Shown: positions 8,645-17,125 of the stretch, one piece after another
Position numbering within the stretch: the stretch's first letter is position 1
Layout of the letters: each line of letters begins with the position of its first letter
From: Zygosaccharomyces rouxii
Taxonomy: Eukaryota > Ascomycota > Saccharomycetes > Saccharomycetales > Saccharomycetaceae
DNA: 64,000 nucleotides
Direction: 5' to 3'
Assembly: GCF_000026365.1 (NCBI RefSeq)
Contig: NC_012990.1
Coordinates: 496,001 to 560,000 of the forward strand
Notes under the pieces: generated by a model
Told to the model about the DNA's origin: nothing
The model's database searches: none
What the model saw: the letters and a program-made list of their open reading frames with translations, nothing else
Program-made: the position numbers and the translations under genes

Positions 8645-9150
8645 AAACTCTCTCTTTTATATCTTGTAGTTCATCGAGAGTGCTTGGTAAGATTTTTTCA
8701 CTTTGCTTCCGGGGTGAAGTCCGGCCGACGTACAGCGATTACTAACTAGCACGGTTGAATCGAATAATCAAGTCAAAATAGTGGTGCACCTCTAAACGAG
8801 TTCGAGATTAGTTAAAATGATTAGAATTGAAGGTTTCGATGTATTGAATAGTAATCGTTTATCTGGATTCAATTTTTAATACCTCTGCATGGAATCTGAG
8901 TAACATAACTAATGGTGAACTTTGATGAACAAAAGTCAAAAAACAAAAAAGAAATTCCTTAAAAGTTTAATACTGAACGAGATTCACTGCAGATTATTGT
9001 GATGTGATGAATAAGATTCTCATAAATTCTTGTATAGATATTGTCCTCTTTTTTTTTTTTTTTTGTTCTTTCTACGATTGCATGTACATTTGTTCGACGA
9101 CACACTGACGCAGCATGTAGTGAAAGTCCGTAAATCATCCTAGGGTCTTG
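8645..9150. promoter_or_regulatory. TRR1 promoter and YPT35 3' region
   Basis: About 500 bp. It contains TATAAAAG on the minus strand (8655-8662), a Yap1 response element TTACTAA (8739-8745) and an adjacent GC-rich GTCCGGCCGAC (about 8720-8729) resembling Skn7-type sites. In S. cerevisiae, Yap1 and Skn7 induce TRR1 under oxidative stress. The match here is by motif only. A T-tract of about 16 bases sits near 9048-9064. No gene is seen. Confidence 0.5.
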
Positions 9151-9651
9151 TTAGTCCGTTTGTGGTGGCTCTAGAAATTTCACCACTAGGTCTCTTGCTA
9201 GTGATATCAGTTCCCCATTCAAGAGAACGTGGTTTAGGAAGAATTCTAATCCTTGACGTCTCTTCGACAACCACTTACGGTTCAAATTGATTTCTTGGTA
9301 ACGCCACACATCGTACCATTTCACACCCGGTGGTAACTCAGGTACATCTATGTTGGGTCTCTGCTCATCGATACAACGTTTTATCAACTGCTCTCTTAAT
9401 TGACAAAAATCACTGTAACGTCTGAACGTTTCCACTCGGGGGTAATAAACCTGTTGTGAAGCAGTATCTTGGGGATGTAGTAGTAATGTTATCTTCCAAA
9501 CTGCAAACTTTGTACCGTTTTCCCCATTAACTATAGTGCAATCACTAACCTGGCATCTTTGAAGACTGTAAATCTGATTCAAATTGCGCACTTGAGACTC
9601 GTCATCCATCAAAGAGATGGGCTCAGGCATTAAAATGTCAACCTTATTCAT
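9151..9651 (-). CDS. YPT35: PX-domain endosomal/vacuolar contact-site protein Ypt35
   Basis: 166 aa, shorter than S. cerevisiae Ypt35 (about 214) because the low-complexity N-terminal linker is reduced. Almost the whole protein is a PX domain that binds phosphoinositides: VSDCTIVNGENGTKFAVWKI, the basic loop FRRYSDFCQLREQL, LPPGVKWYDVWRYQEINLN and a C-terminal helix ending VKFLEPP. In S. cerevisiae, Ypt35 recruits the lipid-transfer protein Vps13 to endosomes and the vacuole through a short N-terminal PxP-type motif. A Pro-containing segment (MPEPISLMDDE, residues 8-18) is in the right place. Gene order (between TRR and GRE3) matches YHR105W. Confidence 0.93.
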   Translation of the reverse strand: MNKVDILMPEPISLMDDESQVRNLNQIYSLQRCQVSDCTIVNGENGTKFAVWKITLLLHPQDTASQQVYYPRVETFRRYSDFCQLREQLIKRCIDEQRPNIDVPELPPGVKWYDVWRYQEINLNRKWLSKRRQGLEFFLNHVLLNGELISLARDLVVKFLEPPQTD

Positions 9652-9817
9652 AATAACGATATCTTAGTGGTCCTTTGAGGTTTTTCTGCTGTCCCTTCCC
9701 TCCCGCTACGGTCTTATGTTTCCTCTCCCCTGTCAAAGTTTTGTTATTCAATCAGCTCATATCAAACATCTGGTTCATCACTTAGACTAAAAAGGCATAA
9801 ACATACTACATACGATT

Positions 9818-10801
9818 CTAATCAAAAATAGGGAATGGAGTCTTTTCACTCCAGGTGAATGGGTCGTTGAATCTCAAGTTCTTGTTTAGACCAGAAATCT
9901 CCTTAATTTCATCTCCGGTTAAGGTGACTTCTTGGTCAACCAACAAGTTTTGTCTCAAACGTTCCTTCTTGCTTGACTTTGGAATGACTGCAACCTTTTG
10001 TTGAGTGGCCCATCTCAATAGAACTTGAGAGGTGGAAACGTTGTGCTTAGCAGCAATCTTCTTAACCACATCGTGCTCAAATAGTGGTGGTGTGGCCTTT
10101 GCAACTTCAGAGCCAATGTCAACAAAGGATTGAGGACCAAACGAAGAGTATGCAACGACTTGGATACCCTTAGATTGAACCCACTTGACGTATCTTTCTT
10201 GAGTCAAATATGGGTGCAATTCAATTTGTAGAGCTGCTGGTGGGATACGAGCACCACGGAGCAAATCAAGCATAATAGAACCGGAAAAGTTGGAGACACC
10301 AATGGACTTGATCAAACCTTCTTCAACGCATTCTTCCAATGCTCTGTAGGTGTCTAGGATAGGGACTGGTTCCTCAGATAGAACACCTGCCTTGGCGTCA
10401 GCTTCACCGGTGTACAATCCTGGTGGGTATTTCTCTTCGAAGGAAACAGGCTTCAAGGCAATTGGGAAATGGATGTAGAACAAGTCCAAGTAGTCCAAGC
10501 CCATGTCACTCAAAGTTCTCTTTAGAGCCAACTTAACGTTCTTAGGGTGGTGGAAAGAGTTCCACAACTTTGAAACGACGAACAATTCTTCACGCTTCAC
10601 CAAACCGTCTTTGATAGCCCTGCGGACACCTTCACCGACTTCTTTCTCATTACCATAGTCTTGAGCACCGTCGAATACTCTGTAGCCAACAGAGATGGCA
10701 TCGTAGATTTGCTGGGAACAAGTTTCGTTTGGAATCTTCCAGCAACCTAGACCCACTAGGGGCATCTTGTTACCATTGTTCAAAGCGACCACACTTGCCA
10801 T
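9818..10801 (-). CDS. GRE3: NADPH-dependent aldose reductase Gre3
   Basis: 327 aa, the family length. It belongs to the aldo-keto reductase superfamily (AKR2). Motifs: [17 protein letters not shown] with the catalytic Asp and Tyr, the active-site Lys in [20 protein letters not shown] with the His, GVSNFSG, and the coenzyme-binding [13 protein letters not shown]. It reduces sugars such as xylose and also methylglyoxal, in the cytosol. In S. cerevisiae the gene (YHR104W) is stress-induced by Msn2/4. The 10802-11163 upstream region has a stress-element-like run AAGGGGGG near 10959, which is only suggestive. Confidence 0.96.
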   Translation of the reverse strand: MASVVALNNGNKMPLVGLGCWKIPNETCSQQIYDAISVGYRVFDGAQDYGNEKEVGEGVRRAIKDGLVKREELFVVSKLWNSFHHPKNVKLALKRTLSDMGLDYLDLFYIHFPIALKPVSFEEKYPPGLYTGEADAKAGVLSEEPVPILDTYRALEECVEEGLIKSIGVSNFSGSIMLDLLRGARIPPAALQIELHPYLTQERYVKWVQSKGIQVVAYSSFGPQSFVDIGSEVAKATPPLFEHDVVKKIAAKHNVSTSQVLLRWATQQKVAVIPKSSKKERLRQNLLVDQEVTLTGDEIKEISGLNKNLRFNDPFTWSEKTPFPIFD

Positions 10802-11163
10802 TTTTATTATAATCTATAGTTTTAAACTTTCTGTAGTAAAGTTCCTTAGTTACGAGGTATTTCTTGGTCGAGTATTTCTCAAAGACCTGAATAGACCCTG
10901 GTTTTTATACATTGGGGAGAGGTGTTAAGGAACCACAACTTCGCGAGTAAGGGGGGAGGTAGGGTTCGACAAGGAATTGATTCGAACCATGTTCCATTCG
11001 GATCGCTTGAATTTTACCCAATTGGTTGTAAGCAACAATAACGGCATGATATTATGAAGCGCTGGATTCATCCCATGCTCGATTCTATGTATAATTTTAC
11101 ATAACACACAGTTGCGCCTTATAGAAAACTCCGCTCGAGTTAACTCCGCTCGACATAGAGTCA
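10802..11163. promoter_or_regulatory. GRE3 promoter / YPQ2 3' region
   Basis: 362 bp without a gene. It has G-rich runs (TTGGGGAG at about 10913 and AAGGGGGGAGG at about 10959) that could act as STRE-like sites, and a short direct repeat CCGCTCGA at about 11130 and 11146. No protein-like frame is seen. Confidence 0.35.
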
Positions 11164-12054
11164 CTATTCCAGCAAAGGCGCTCTTTCGTCATCTTCATGG
11201 TGGTTGGTCAATGCCTCTCTGTAGTGCAAATCATCCGAATAGAGGACGTAGTGTTGGTAGAAGTAGAGGACGTCGAATGCCACTGTACCTGCACTACCAG
11301 CAATAAAAGGCGCCGCATTCCAGAGGAACGCCGATTTGTCTGAAGAATCGATGAAATCACAGCTCGACAGGATGCTGAAGTTGTAAGTCAAATTGCACAA
11401 TAGTGTTGTGCCGAACAGTAGAGGAGAAATACCGTCTGTAGATTTGCGTCTGTAGTTCTTGATGAGCTGTGGGATACGTGCCCCAACGTAAAAAGATGCG
11501 CCGACCCATGATAGGGTTGTACCGAGCGGGCTTTCAGGTGACGGTAGTGGTGCAGATGGGGGTGCATTCCCTGGTTCTTGGTAGACTAGCGGGAGGGCGT
11601 TTGAAACGCCAATTAAGAAGAAAGTCGATAAAAATCTTTGCCAAAGACCGGGAGAGCTGGAACGTTGTGTTGGCGAGTGGTGGTGGTGGTGGTGATCGTC
11701 GTTGTTTTGAGTTCCTTCTTGATAGGAAATCTTGGACTCATGGCCTGCTGTTGCCAGTTGGTTGCCATGCAGTATTCCATAGTAGTAGTACTGGCCACAT
11801 ACGAATAGGTCGTTAAGTAAGAAATAAAATGCCAATACGATTTGGAAGGTAAGTTGATTGGTTAATACAGCACCGAGTAGCGAAGTAATATCACCGCAGA
11901 CCCATGCCAGCAGGAATAAAGGTGATAAACCGGCAACCGTTTTATCCCTATAGGTTTCTATAATTTGGGGGAAAAGTGATACAAATGATAATGCAAATGA
12001 TGCCACACCATTGGCGCTAGAGACCCAGGGCCAGACACTGTGGCTACAGGACAT
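11164..12054 (-). CDS. YPQ2: PQ-loop vacuolar basic amino-acid transporter, Ypq2 type
   Basis: 296 aa with seven predicted membrane segments. Two PQ-loop repeats are visible: SLFPQIIETYRDKTVAGLSPLFL near the N-terminus and ARIPQLIKNYRRKSTDGISPLLF in the second half. The central loop is hydrophilic with a His run (residues about 120-130, DDHHHHHHSPT). The C-terminus, with DERAPLLE, is a dileucine-type signal that fits AP-3 sorting to the vacuole. Family members exchange lysine/arginine/histidine across the vacuolar membrane. Position between TRR/GRE3 and SBE2 corresponds to YDR352W (YPQ2) rather than YPQ1 or RTC2. Confidence 0.9.
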   Translation of the reverse strand: MSCSHSVWPWVSSANGVASFALSFVSLFPQIIETYRDKTVAGLSPLFLLAWVCGDITSLLGAVLTNQLTFQIVLAFYFLLNDLFVCGQYYYYGILHGNQLATAGHESKISYQEGTQNNDDHHHHHHSPTQRSSSPGLWQRFLSTFFLIGVSNALPLVYQEPGNAPPSAPLPSPESPLGTTLSWVGASFYVGARIPQLIKNYRRKSTDGISPLLFGTTLLCNLTYNFSILSSCDFIDSSDKSAFLWNAAPFIAGSAGTVAFDVLYFYQHYVLYSDDLHYREALTNHHEDDERAPLLE

Positions 12055-12451
12055 GCTCAGGATATTTGGCTAGTGGTTTCCCTTTGTAATTTTTTTTTTT
12101 TTTTTTGGTCTTTAATTTATTGTAATGGCTGTAAGAGTAGTAGTTACATTCGATTGTATTTTTACAGGCTCATCGCGATGGATGAAAAAACGACGTATAT
12201 ACAGAACGAAATAAGCAAAGAAAATAAGTCCAAGTTACTCGGTTCCTTTGGGGTTTTCTATTTCTTTTCGTTTGTCTTTTCTTTATCATATATATATAAA
12301 ACCATTAACGTTGAATAATGAGAAACTAAAAGTATTCGGAGAATAAAACCGGTACTACTCCTCGTCTTCTCTTAAGGTAGAGAAGAGGAAGAATGGAATG
12401 TGAAAAAATAATAGTAAATGCATTAAGGAGAAATGCTATGTTTCTCGTTGT
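12055..12451. other. YPQ2 promoter and SBE2 3' region
   Basis: About 400 bp. It contains a T-tract of 18 bases (12088-12105) and a TATATATATA stretch near 12289. No gene is supported. A 92-codon plus-strand frame (12040-12318) begins antisense inside YPQ2 and has no protein-like features. Confidence 0.35.
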
Positions 12452-14998
12452 TTAAAACTTTTTGTAGTAATGAAGCCATTTACGAATAAACATCGAATTA
12501 ATGGCGTCGGCATCCAGCAAATGATCTAGGGGCATCGGTATGGCAAAATTTGGATCGTCAAGACTTGAAAGTAGTTTTAAATCGTTAAATCCAAAGTGGT
12601 AATTCAGTAAAACGTTAAGAGCAAATGCCAGTAAAATCTTGTAATTGTTTACTACACGTTTGGAACGGTAGTATTCCCAACTCTTACCTTGGAAATCTTC
12701 CTTTACTATTGGGTACTTCTTAAAGCATTGATTGTTGGCAACCACGATAATGTCAATTATCCACATGAATAGTTTATGACTTACACGTTGTAGTACGTTC
12801 CACCAGGTTGTAGAGTTCAATGCGGTTGCATTAAACTCCTCCTTAAAATCGTCCGATCTTAGCAAGTAGTGTGCAACAATACCTCTTGGATTCAAGATAC
12901 GGGAATCGTATTTTTCTTTGCAAATATCATTAAAACATATCATTTGGACCAAATTGCCCATTTCCCAAACTTGTTGTAAATCGGTAAATGAATTACTCTG
13001 TAAGAAATGATGGAAAAGTAACTCATCACCCGGTTGTAAACCTTGTCTTGAGATTGATTTTAGTTTTAACATCAGCAATAATTCTGGTGAAATTTCGTCT
13101 TGTTGACCTGACAACTTATTACGAACACCACTGTCTATCAATTGTTCTATCTCTTTTTCCTTTGCAGTTGGGAAATCCATTTTATTCAATAAATCCATCA
13201 TATCTTGGTATGGTTCTAAATAATGAGCCGTCACTGCACGAGCGTCACTTTGCAAAACTTCATCGTAAACGTTATAACGAACTTCATCAGTCAATGCGGT
13301 TTCCCAAACGATTTTCCTTAGACTTTGTAAAGAGGAATTGCGTGTAATACCTCTATCTAGTAAAAGAACGTACTTCTGCCTATTGGTTTCATTTTTAATG
13401 ATTCTTCCTTCCTTTTCTTTATTTCTATCCAATTGTTCGATCGATGCCATACTTGTCGATTTCGAGATTTGTTCCTCATGCATTTTCCTTTCTTCTGGAC
13501 TTTTTGGAGGTAACCAACTTGGCCTTGAATGCGATGTCACTTCTAGTTTATTTTCACTGACCAATAGTAAGTCTTCAAATCCGAGATCGCTTGCAGTTTT
13601 AAATTCTAAGGGTAAAAAATCTGTTGATGCCGTCCTTTCAGTAAGTTTGCTTTTTGATAAATTATGGGAGCTATTTTCATAAATGTTTGTTAAATTGGAA
13701 CTTGTCTGCTGCATGTACTCGAAATCACTTGTTTTACTAAGACCTGGTATTGGTGAAGTGGGCATATCATAAAAATTTAAAAATGATAAGTTGGCGCCTG
13801 GTTGTGGTAAACCTTTTGGATAACTGTGATGATGAGGATGTATTTTATTGTTACCAGCACCATTTGATGTCATTGATTTATTACTATTTTCATGGAATGG
13901 ATCAGACAAATTTCTGGTGTGCTTAGACCGATTGTTTGTTCGATGAGGATTAGTGTTATTCGTATTCTTGTTCATATTATGAATATTATGGTTATGCGGA
14001 TGGTTATGAGGATGAGGGTTGTGATGGTTGTGATGACCTACTTGTAAATCGGCAACCTCCAGAAATGAACTATTAGAAAAGGATGCCATTGGGACGTTCC
14101 AAACCAGTGAAGCGTCAAAATTATCATTTTTCAGTTGAGAGTTTGTTTCTTGTTCATCATAAAATTTCTCCTTCTTACGAATTGATTTGCGCAAAGCACT
14201 TTCATTCTGAGCTTTGCGCAACCTATACCTTTGAGATGGTGTTAGAGGTGTTTTGTTCGGTAAGATAGCAGACGTACTATTCGAATGGCCATATAATGAT
14301 GGTCCCATCGGTACTTGAGGTGGTTGTGCCATTTCCATCATTTCTCGATGTAATGGGGGTGGCCTTAGTGCAACCTGCGACTTTGCCCTGTTACCATTGC
14401 TAAAAATGTATTGGTTTCTTTGCTGTTGCTGCGTTGGGGGCAGTATTGGTTTTTGAGGCTCTTGATGATGTTGTTGTTGATGATGATGATGTTGTTGTTG
14501 TTGTTGTTGTAAAAAGGGACGTGGTGGTGAGTTATGACTGTCATCACCATCTGTGGAAACCATTGATTCGTCAGCTTGTGAAACTTCTTGATCCATCGTT
14601 GGTACAATAGTTTCAGCAGTCCTTTCCTTTATATCCTGCTCATTATCAATTGATGAAGATCCACTATTAACATCTGATGAGGTGGCACTAAACAATTCCG
14701 TTGTACGTGTTGCGATCGAATCATTTGAAATCGGTCTTTCACTCTTCTGAATGAAATTTTTCTTTGGTGGTGGTGTTGATAATGCGGAAAAATCTTTTTC
14801 ATTTAGATCTAATCCCTCTAAAGCTGTCATGTTCAACAATAAATTATCACTGGGCCTCCTACCAAGACCCAACCCAACCATCTTATTATTATTGGTGCCG
14901 GTGCTGCTATTGGTCGTACCGGTAGTGGAATTATTCTTCAGATCTCTTGTGAGATCGGGTGGACTAACCTCTCTTAAAGTTTCTAACTTCGAAGTCAT
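12452..14998 (-). CDS. SBE2: Bud-growth / cell-wall transport protein Sbe2 (Sbe22)
   Basis: 848 aa (S. cerevisiae Sbe2 864, Sbe22 852). The N-terminal half is disordered and rich in Asn, Ser, Gln and His, with Gln/His runs at about residues 163-178 and His-Asn repeats at about 320-355. The C-terminal half (about residues 490-848) is the conserved part, with segments such as KYVLLLDRGITRNSSLQSLRK, ending FIRKWLHYYKKF. Sbe2/Sbe22 are Golgi-associated proteins needed for transport of cell-wall components such as chitin and mannoprotein to the growing bud. Here there is one copy, at the position shared by YDR351W (SBE2) and YHR103W (SBE22). Confidence 0.92.
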   Translation of the reverse strand: MTSKLETLREVSPPDLTRDLKNNSTTGTTNSSTGTNNNKMVGLGLGRRPSDNLLLNMTALEGLDLNEKDFSALSTPPPKKNFIQKSERPISNDSIATRTTELFSATSSDVNSGSSSIDNEQDIKERTAETIVPTMDQEVSQADESMVSTDGDDSHNSPPRPFLQQQQQQHHHHQQQHHQEPQKPILPPTQQQQRNQYIFSNGNRAKSQVALRPPPLHREMMEMAQPPQVPMGPSLYGHSNSTSAILPNKTPLTPSQRYRLRKAQNESALRKSIRKKEKFYDEQETNSQLKNDNFDASLVWNVPMASFSNSSFLEVADLQVGHHNHHNPHPHNHPHNHNIHNMNKNTNNTNPHRTNNRSKHTRNLSDPFHENSNKSMTSNGAGNNKIHPHHHSYPKGLPQPGANLSFLNFYDMPTSPIPGLSKTSDFEYMQQTSSNLTNIYENSSHNLSKSKLTERTASTDFLPLEFKTASDLGFEDLLLVSENKLEVTSHSRPSWLPPKSPEERKMHEEQISKSTSMASIEQLDRNKEKEGRIIKNETNRQKYVLLLDRGITRNSSLQSLRKIVWETALTDEVRYNVYDEVLQSDARAVTAHYLEPYQDMMDLLNKMDFPTAKEKEIEQLIDSGVRNKLSGQQDEISPELLLMLKLKSISRQGLQPGDELLFHHFLQSNSFTDLQQVWEMGNLVQMICFNDICKEKYDSRILNPRGIVAHYLLRSDDFKEEFNATALNSTTWWNVLQRVSHKLFMWIIDIIVVANNQCFKKYPIVKEDFQGKSWEYYRSKRVVNNYKILLAFALNVLLNYHFGFNDLKLLSSLDDPNFAIPMPLDHLLDADAINSMFIRKWLHYYKKF

Positions 14999-15530
14999 CA
15001 GATCTCTTACGATGGTATCGTATGCGATCTATGTTATGGTACGGTATAGGGTTGATCTCTTAATTTAAAGTCAATCTAAGGGATATTTTAGCAATCTGTC
15101 CTTTGGGAGAGACAGAATGGGACCGAAAATCAAAACACTTTGGTATTGTTGTTTTATATTTTTGTCGTCGTTGTTGTTGCCGTCGTAGCTGTCGTAGCTC
15201 TGCTTGCTGCTGTAACGATTCTCCTTTGCTAGACAACGAGTATGTATATCTGAATAGATTTTCTCCGTTTGTATTTCTGCTTCTACACCTCTTAGAAGAT
15301 AAGGAGAGAATTATATGAGGCGAATCCAAAACCTTTTCGAAGAAATGGAGTATGTTTTAAGCTGTCAATTCGAGTATTTCAGATCGTTGGAATTATTCGG
15401 TTTCGGTTTAACTGCTAATGTTAACTAATTGATTGTTTATAGATCTTTTGCTTTCCGCATGTTTTACTTTACTATAAAAAAGATAGAAAAAGAAAGTATT
15501 ACCGAAAACGGTGAGCCGCCTTTGTTTGTT
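14999..15530. other. SBE2 promoter region
   Basis: About 530 bp upstream of SBE2. It has GTTGTTGTTGCCGTCGTAGC-type trinucleotide-rich sequence (15150-15215), tandem GTCGTAGCT repeats, and alternating TTCGGTTT motifs near 15396-15408. Open frames of 70-90 codons on both strands derive from the triplet repeats and are not convincing. Confidence 0.35.
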
Positions 15531-15962
15531 TTATGGACAAAACAGGACACATTGACGCGTCGCGTCACTGGGGCGATATTTACGCGTTATATCCGCTCTA
15601 GGTGTGTGGGTGGCCGAAATCGATCTCACTTTCAACATATAGAAAGTTCTCCAGACGACCTTTAACGATGAATCTCCGCTTATTTTAGGGTACAGCTGTC
15701 TAGCTTGTCGAGGACACCAATCAACAATGTCCTCAGCAGGTCCGGGTTGGACTTTTGCCATACTATGGTGATCGCACCATCTCTTTATGTATTCTTGGAT
15801 GTCCCCCAAGATAAGATCCTTGAACATGTAGAGGGGGATCGACCTAGGATCAACGCCTGGTAAATCCTTCTTATAGTAGTCTCTCACATTCAGAACCCAG
15901 GAATTCAAATGATTTACCTGGAGCTCTTTGGAATGGAGGTATGCCAGGGCCCCACCCGACAT
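15531..15962 (-). CDS. Orphan ORF, 143 aa, possible gene remnant
   Basis: ATG at 15962, preceded directly in frame by TAG, to a stop at 15531-15533. The first two thirds read like a folded protein (e.g. VDPRSIPLYMFKDLILGD, YIKRWCDHHSM, IVDWCPRQARQLYPKI). The last third (RSISATHTPRADITRKYRPS) looks like random sequence, which suggests a truncated or decayed gene. I do not recognise the family. The aromatic/Trp-rich pattern is loosely like the end of an integrase or transposase domain, but this is a weak impression. It interrupts SBE2-KIC1, which are adjacent in S. cerevisiae (YHR103W-YHR102W). It could also be a lineage-specific gene or chance. Confidence 0.35.
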   Translation of the reverse strand: MSGGALAYLHSKELQVNHLNSWVLNVRDYYKKDLPGVDPRSIPLYMFKDLILGDIQEYIKRWCDHHSMAKVQPGPAEDIVDWCPRQARQLYPKISGDSSLKVVWRTFYMLKVRSISATHTPRADITRKYRPSDATRQCVLFCP

Positions 15963-16857
15963 CTATTGCAGGATTTCTACGTTCCTGATCGTAGTATTTC
16001 TGTAATGGTTAGAAACTAGCAGGGGAAGTTGGTCTGAGACTGAAGTACATTTCAGGGCTAAAACCCTTAGCGGCAAGCACAGACATGTGAACTATATAGA
16101 TAAGAATTTGTACGAGTATGCGTACGAATGTGTGCACTAAAGCGCGAGCTTGTGCGGCAGCTAAGTCTGCTTGGATCAGGAGTATGTCTGTTCTTGTAGT
16201 AAACCTCAATCTGTTGTCCCTTTTATATTAAAAGTGCGGAAAAAAATAGAAAGAACGGTCGATAATACAGGATAAGCAACTGTATAAGACTTAGCCTAGC
16301 CGCTCAAGACAAATTATTTTACCACAAATGTCAACAGTCAATATGGGGAAATATAATTCTGTTTAATGTGATAAAATCGGAGCTTGGTAGTTTTGGTCTC
16401 TTAGGCGATTGCTTTAGAAATTTGACTTTAAGTGCCCGTATTGGGATGATCCATGCATTAACTCCAACTTAGCGCAATGACAACGTTTCTAATTAAAGGT
16501 ATTCGGATCTCCTATTCCTATTTAATTCTTGTCTTGACCGTGTTTGAAACGTACATCGACAATTAGGACATGTCCCTTTTTCCCAAATTAGAAAGACATG
16601 AGATGTATGGGGAGCATGAAGACGATTCTGGTAGCGGGCAGCACAAGAGGAACGCTAAACCTTGTAGGCCGAGTAATTAAATAGGTAAGACGACAAGGCG
16701 CATAATGGTTTCGTACTCTCCTAAGCAAGTATTACTTTCTATGTTTTCAAAGAGCGTTACATTTTTACATGTCTGTAATTGGACGTGGGTTGTTGATATA
16801 TCACGCGTTTCTATGTAGTGTTATGGTATTTGGATGCTCCTGTATTTAGAGTCTTCT
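15963..16857. other. Long region without a gene upstream of tRNA-Glu
   Basis: Almost 900 bp between the orphan ORF and the tRNA. I see no convincing coding frame on either strand. A 10-bp palindrome GGACATGTCC is at 16566-16575. Such tRNA-flanking gaps often hold decayed retrotransposon LTRs, but I cannot identify paired TG...CA ends or target-site duplications here. Confidence 0.35.
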
Positions 16858-16929
16858 TCCGATGTAGTGTAACGGCTATCACATCACGCTCTCACCGTGG
16901 AGACCGGGGTTCGACTCCCCGTATCGGAA
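16858..16929 (+). tRNA. tRNA-Glu (CTC anticodon)
   Basis: 72 nt, no intron. Acceptor strands TCCGATG (16858-16864) and TATCGGA (16922-16928) pair over six Watson-Crick pairs and one G-U, with discriminator A at 16929. The anticodon loop CTCTCAC has CTC at 16891-16893, and the T arm carries GGTTCGACTCC. The body matches yeast tRNA-Glu apart from the anticodon-loop base. A T run of nine bases directly after (16930-16938) is a Pol III terminator. It reads GAG codons. Confidence 0.96.
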
Positions 16930-17125
16930 TTTTTTTTTTCAAGTCCTTTCAACCTACTGTGCAAACCTGTAGTGACGGATATTGTTTCCTTTTTTTTAAA
17001 TAGCTGACTATCCTATAACCTAATGCATTAAAATATGTAAAACGTAAAACTAAAATTCTAACCAACCTCTAATATACCTAATTGAATTTTTTTTTTTTTT
17101 CTGTTTTTTTTTTTTTGTAAAACTT
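16930..17125. terminator. tRNA-Glu terminator and KIC1 3' region
   Basis: T9 after the tRNA for Pol III termination, then two long T-tracts (about 17087-17100 and 17105-17116) just beyond the KIC1 stop. On the minus strand these are A-tracts at the KIC1 3' end. Confidence 0.4.

Noticed and set aside
16220..16857. Solo LTR upstream of tRNA-Glu
   Set aside because: A TGTTGATATATCA-like end was seen but no matching other end or target duplication.
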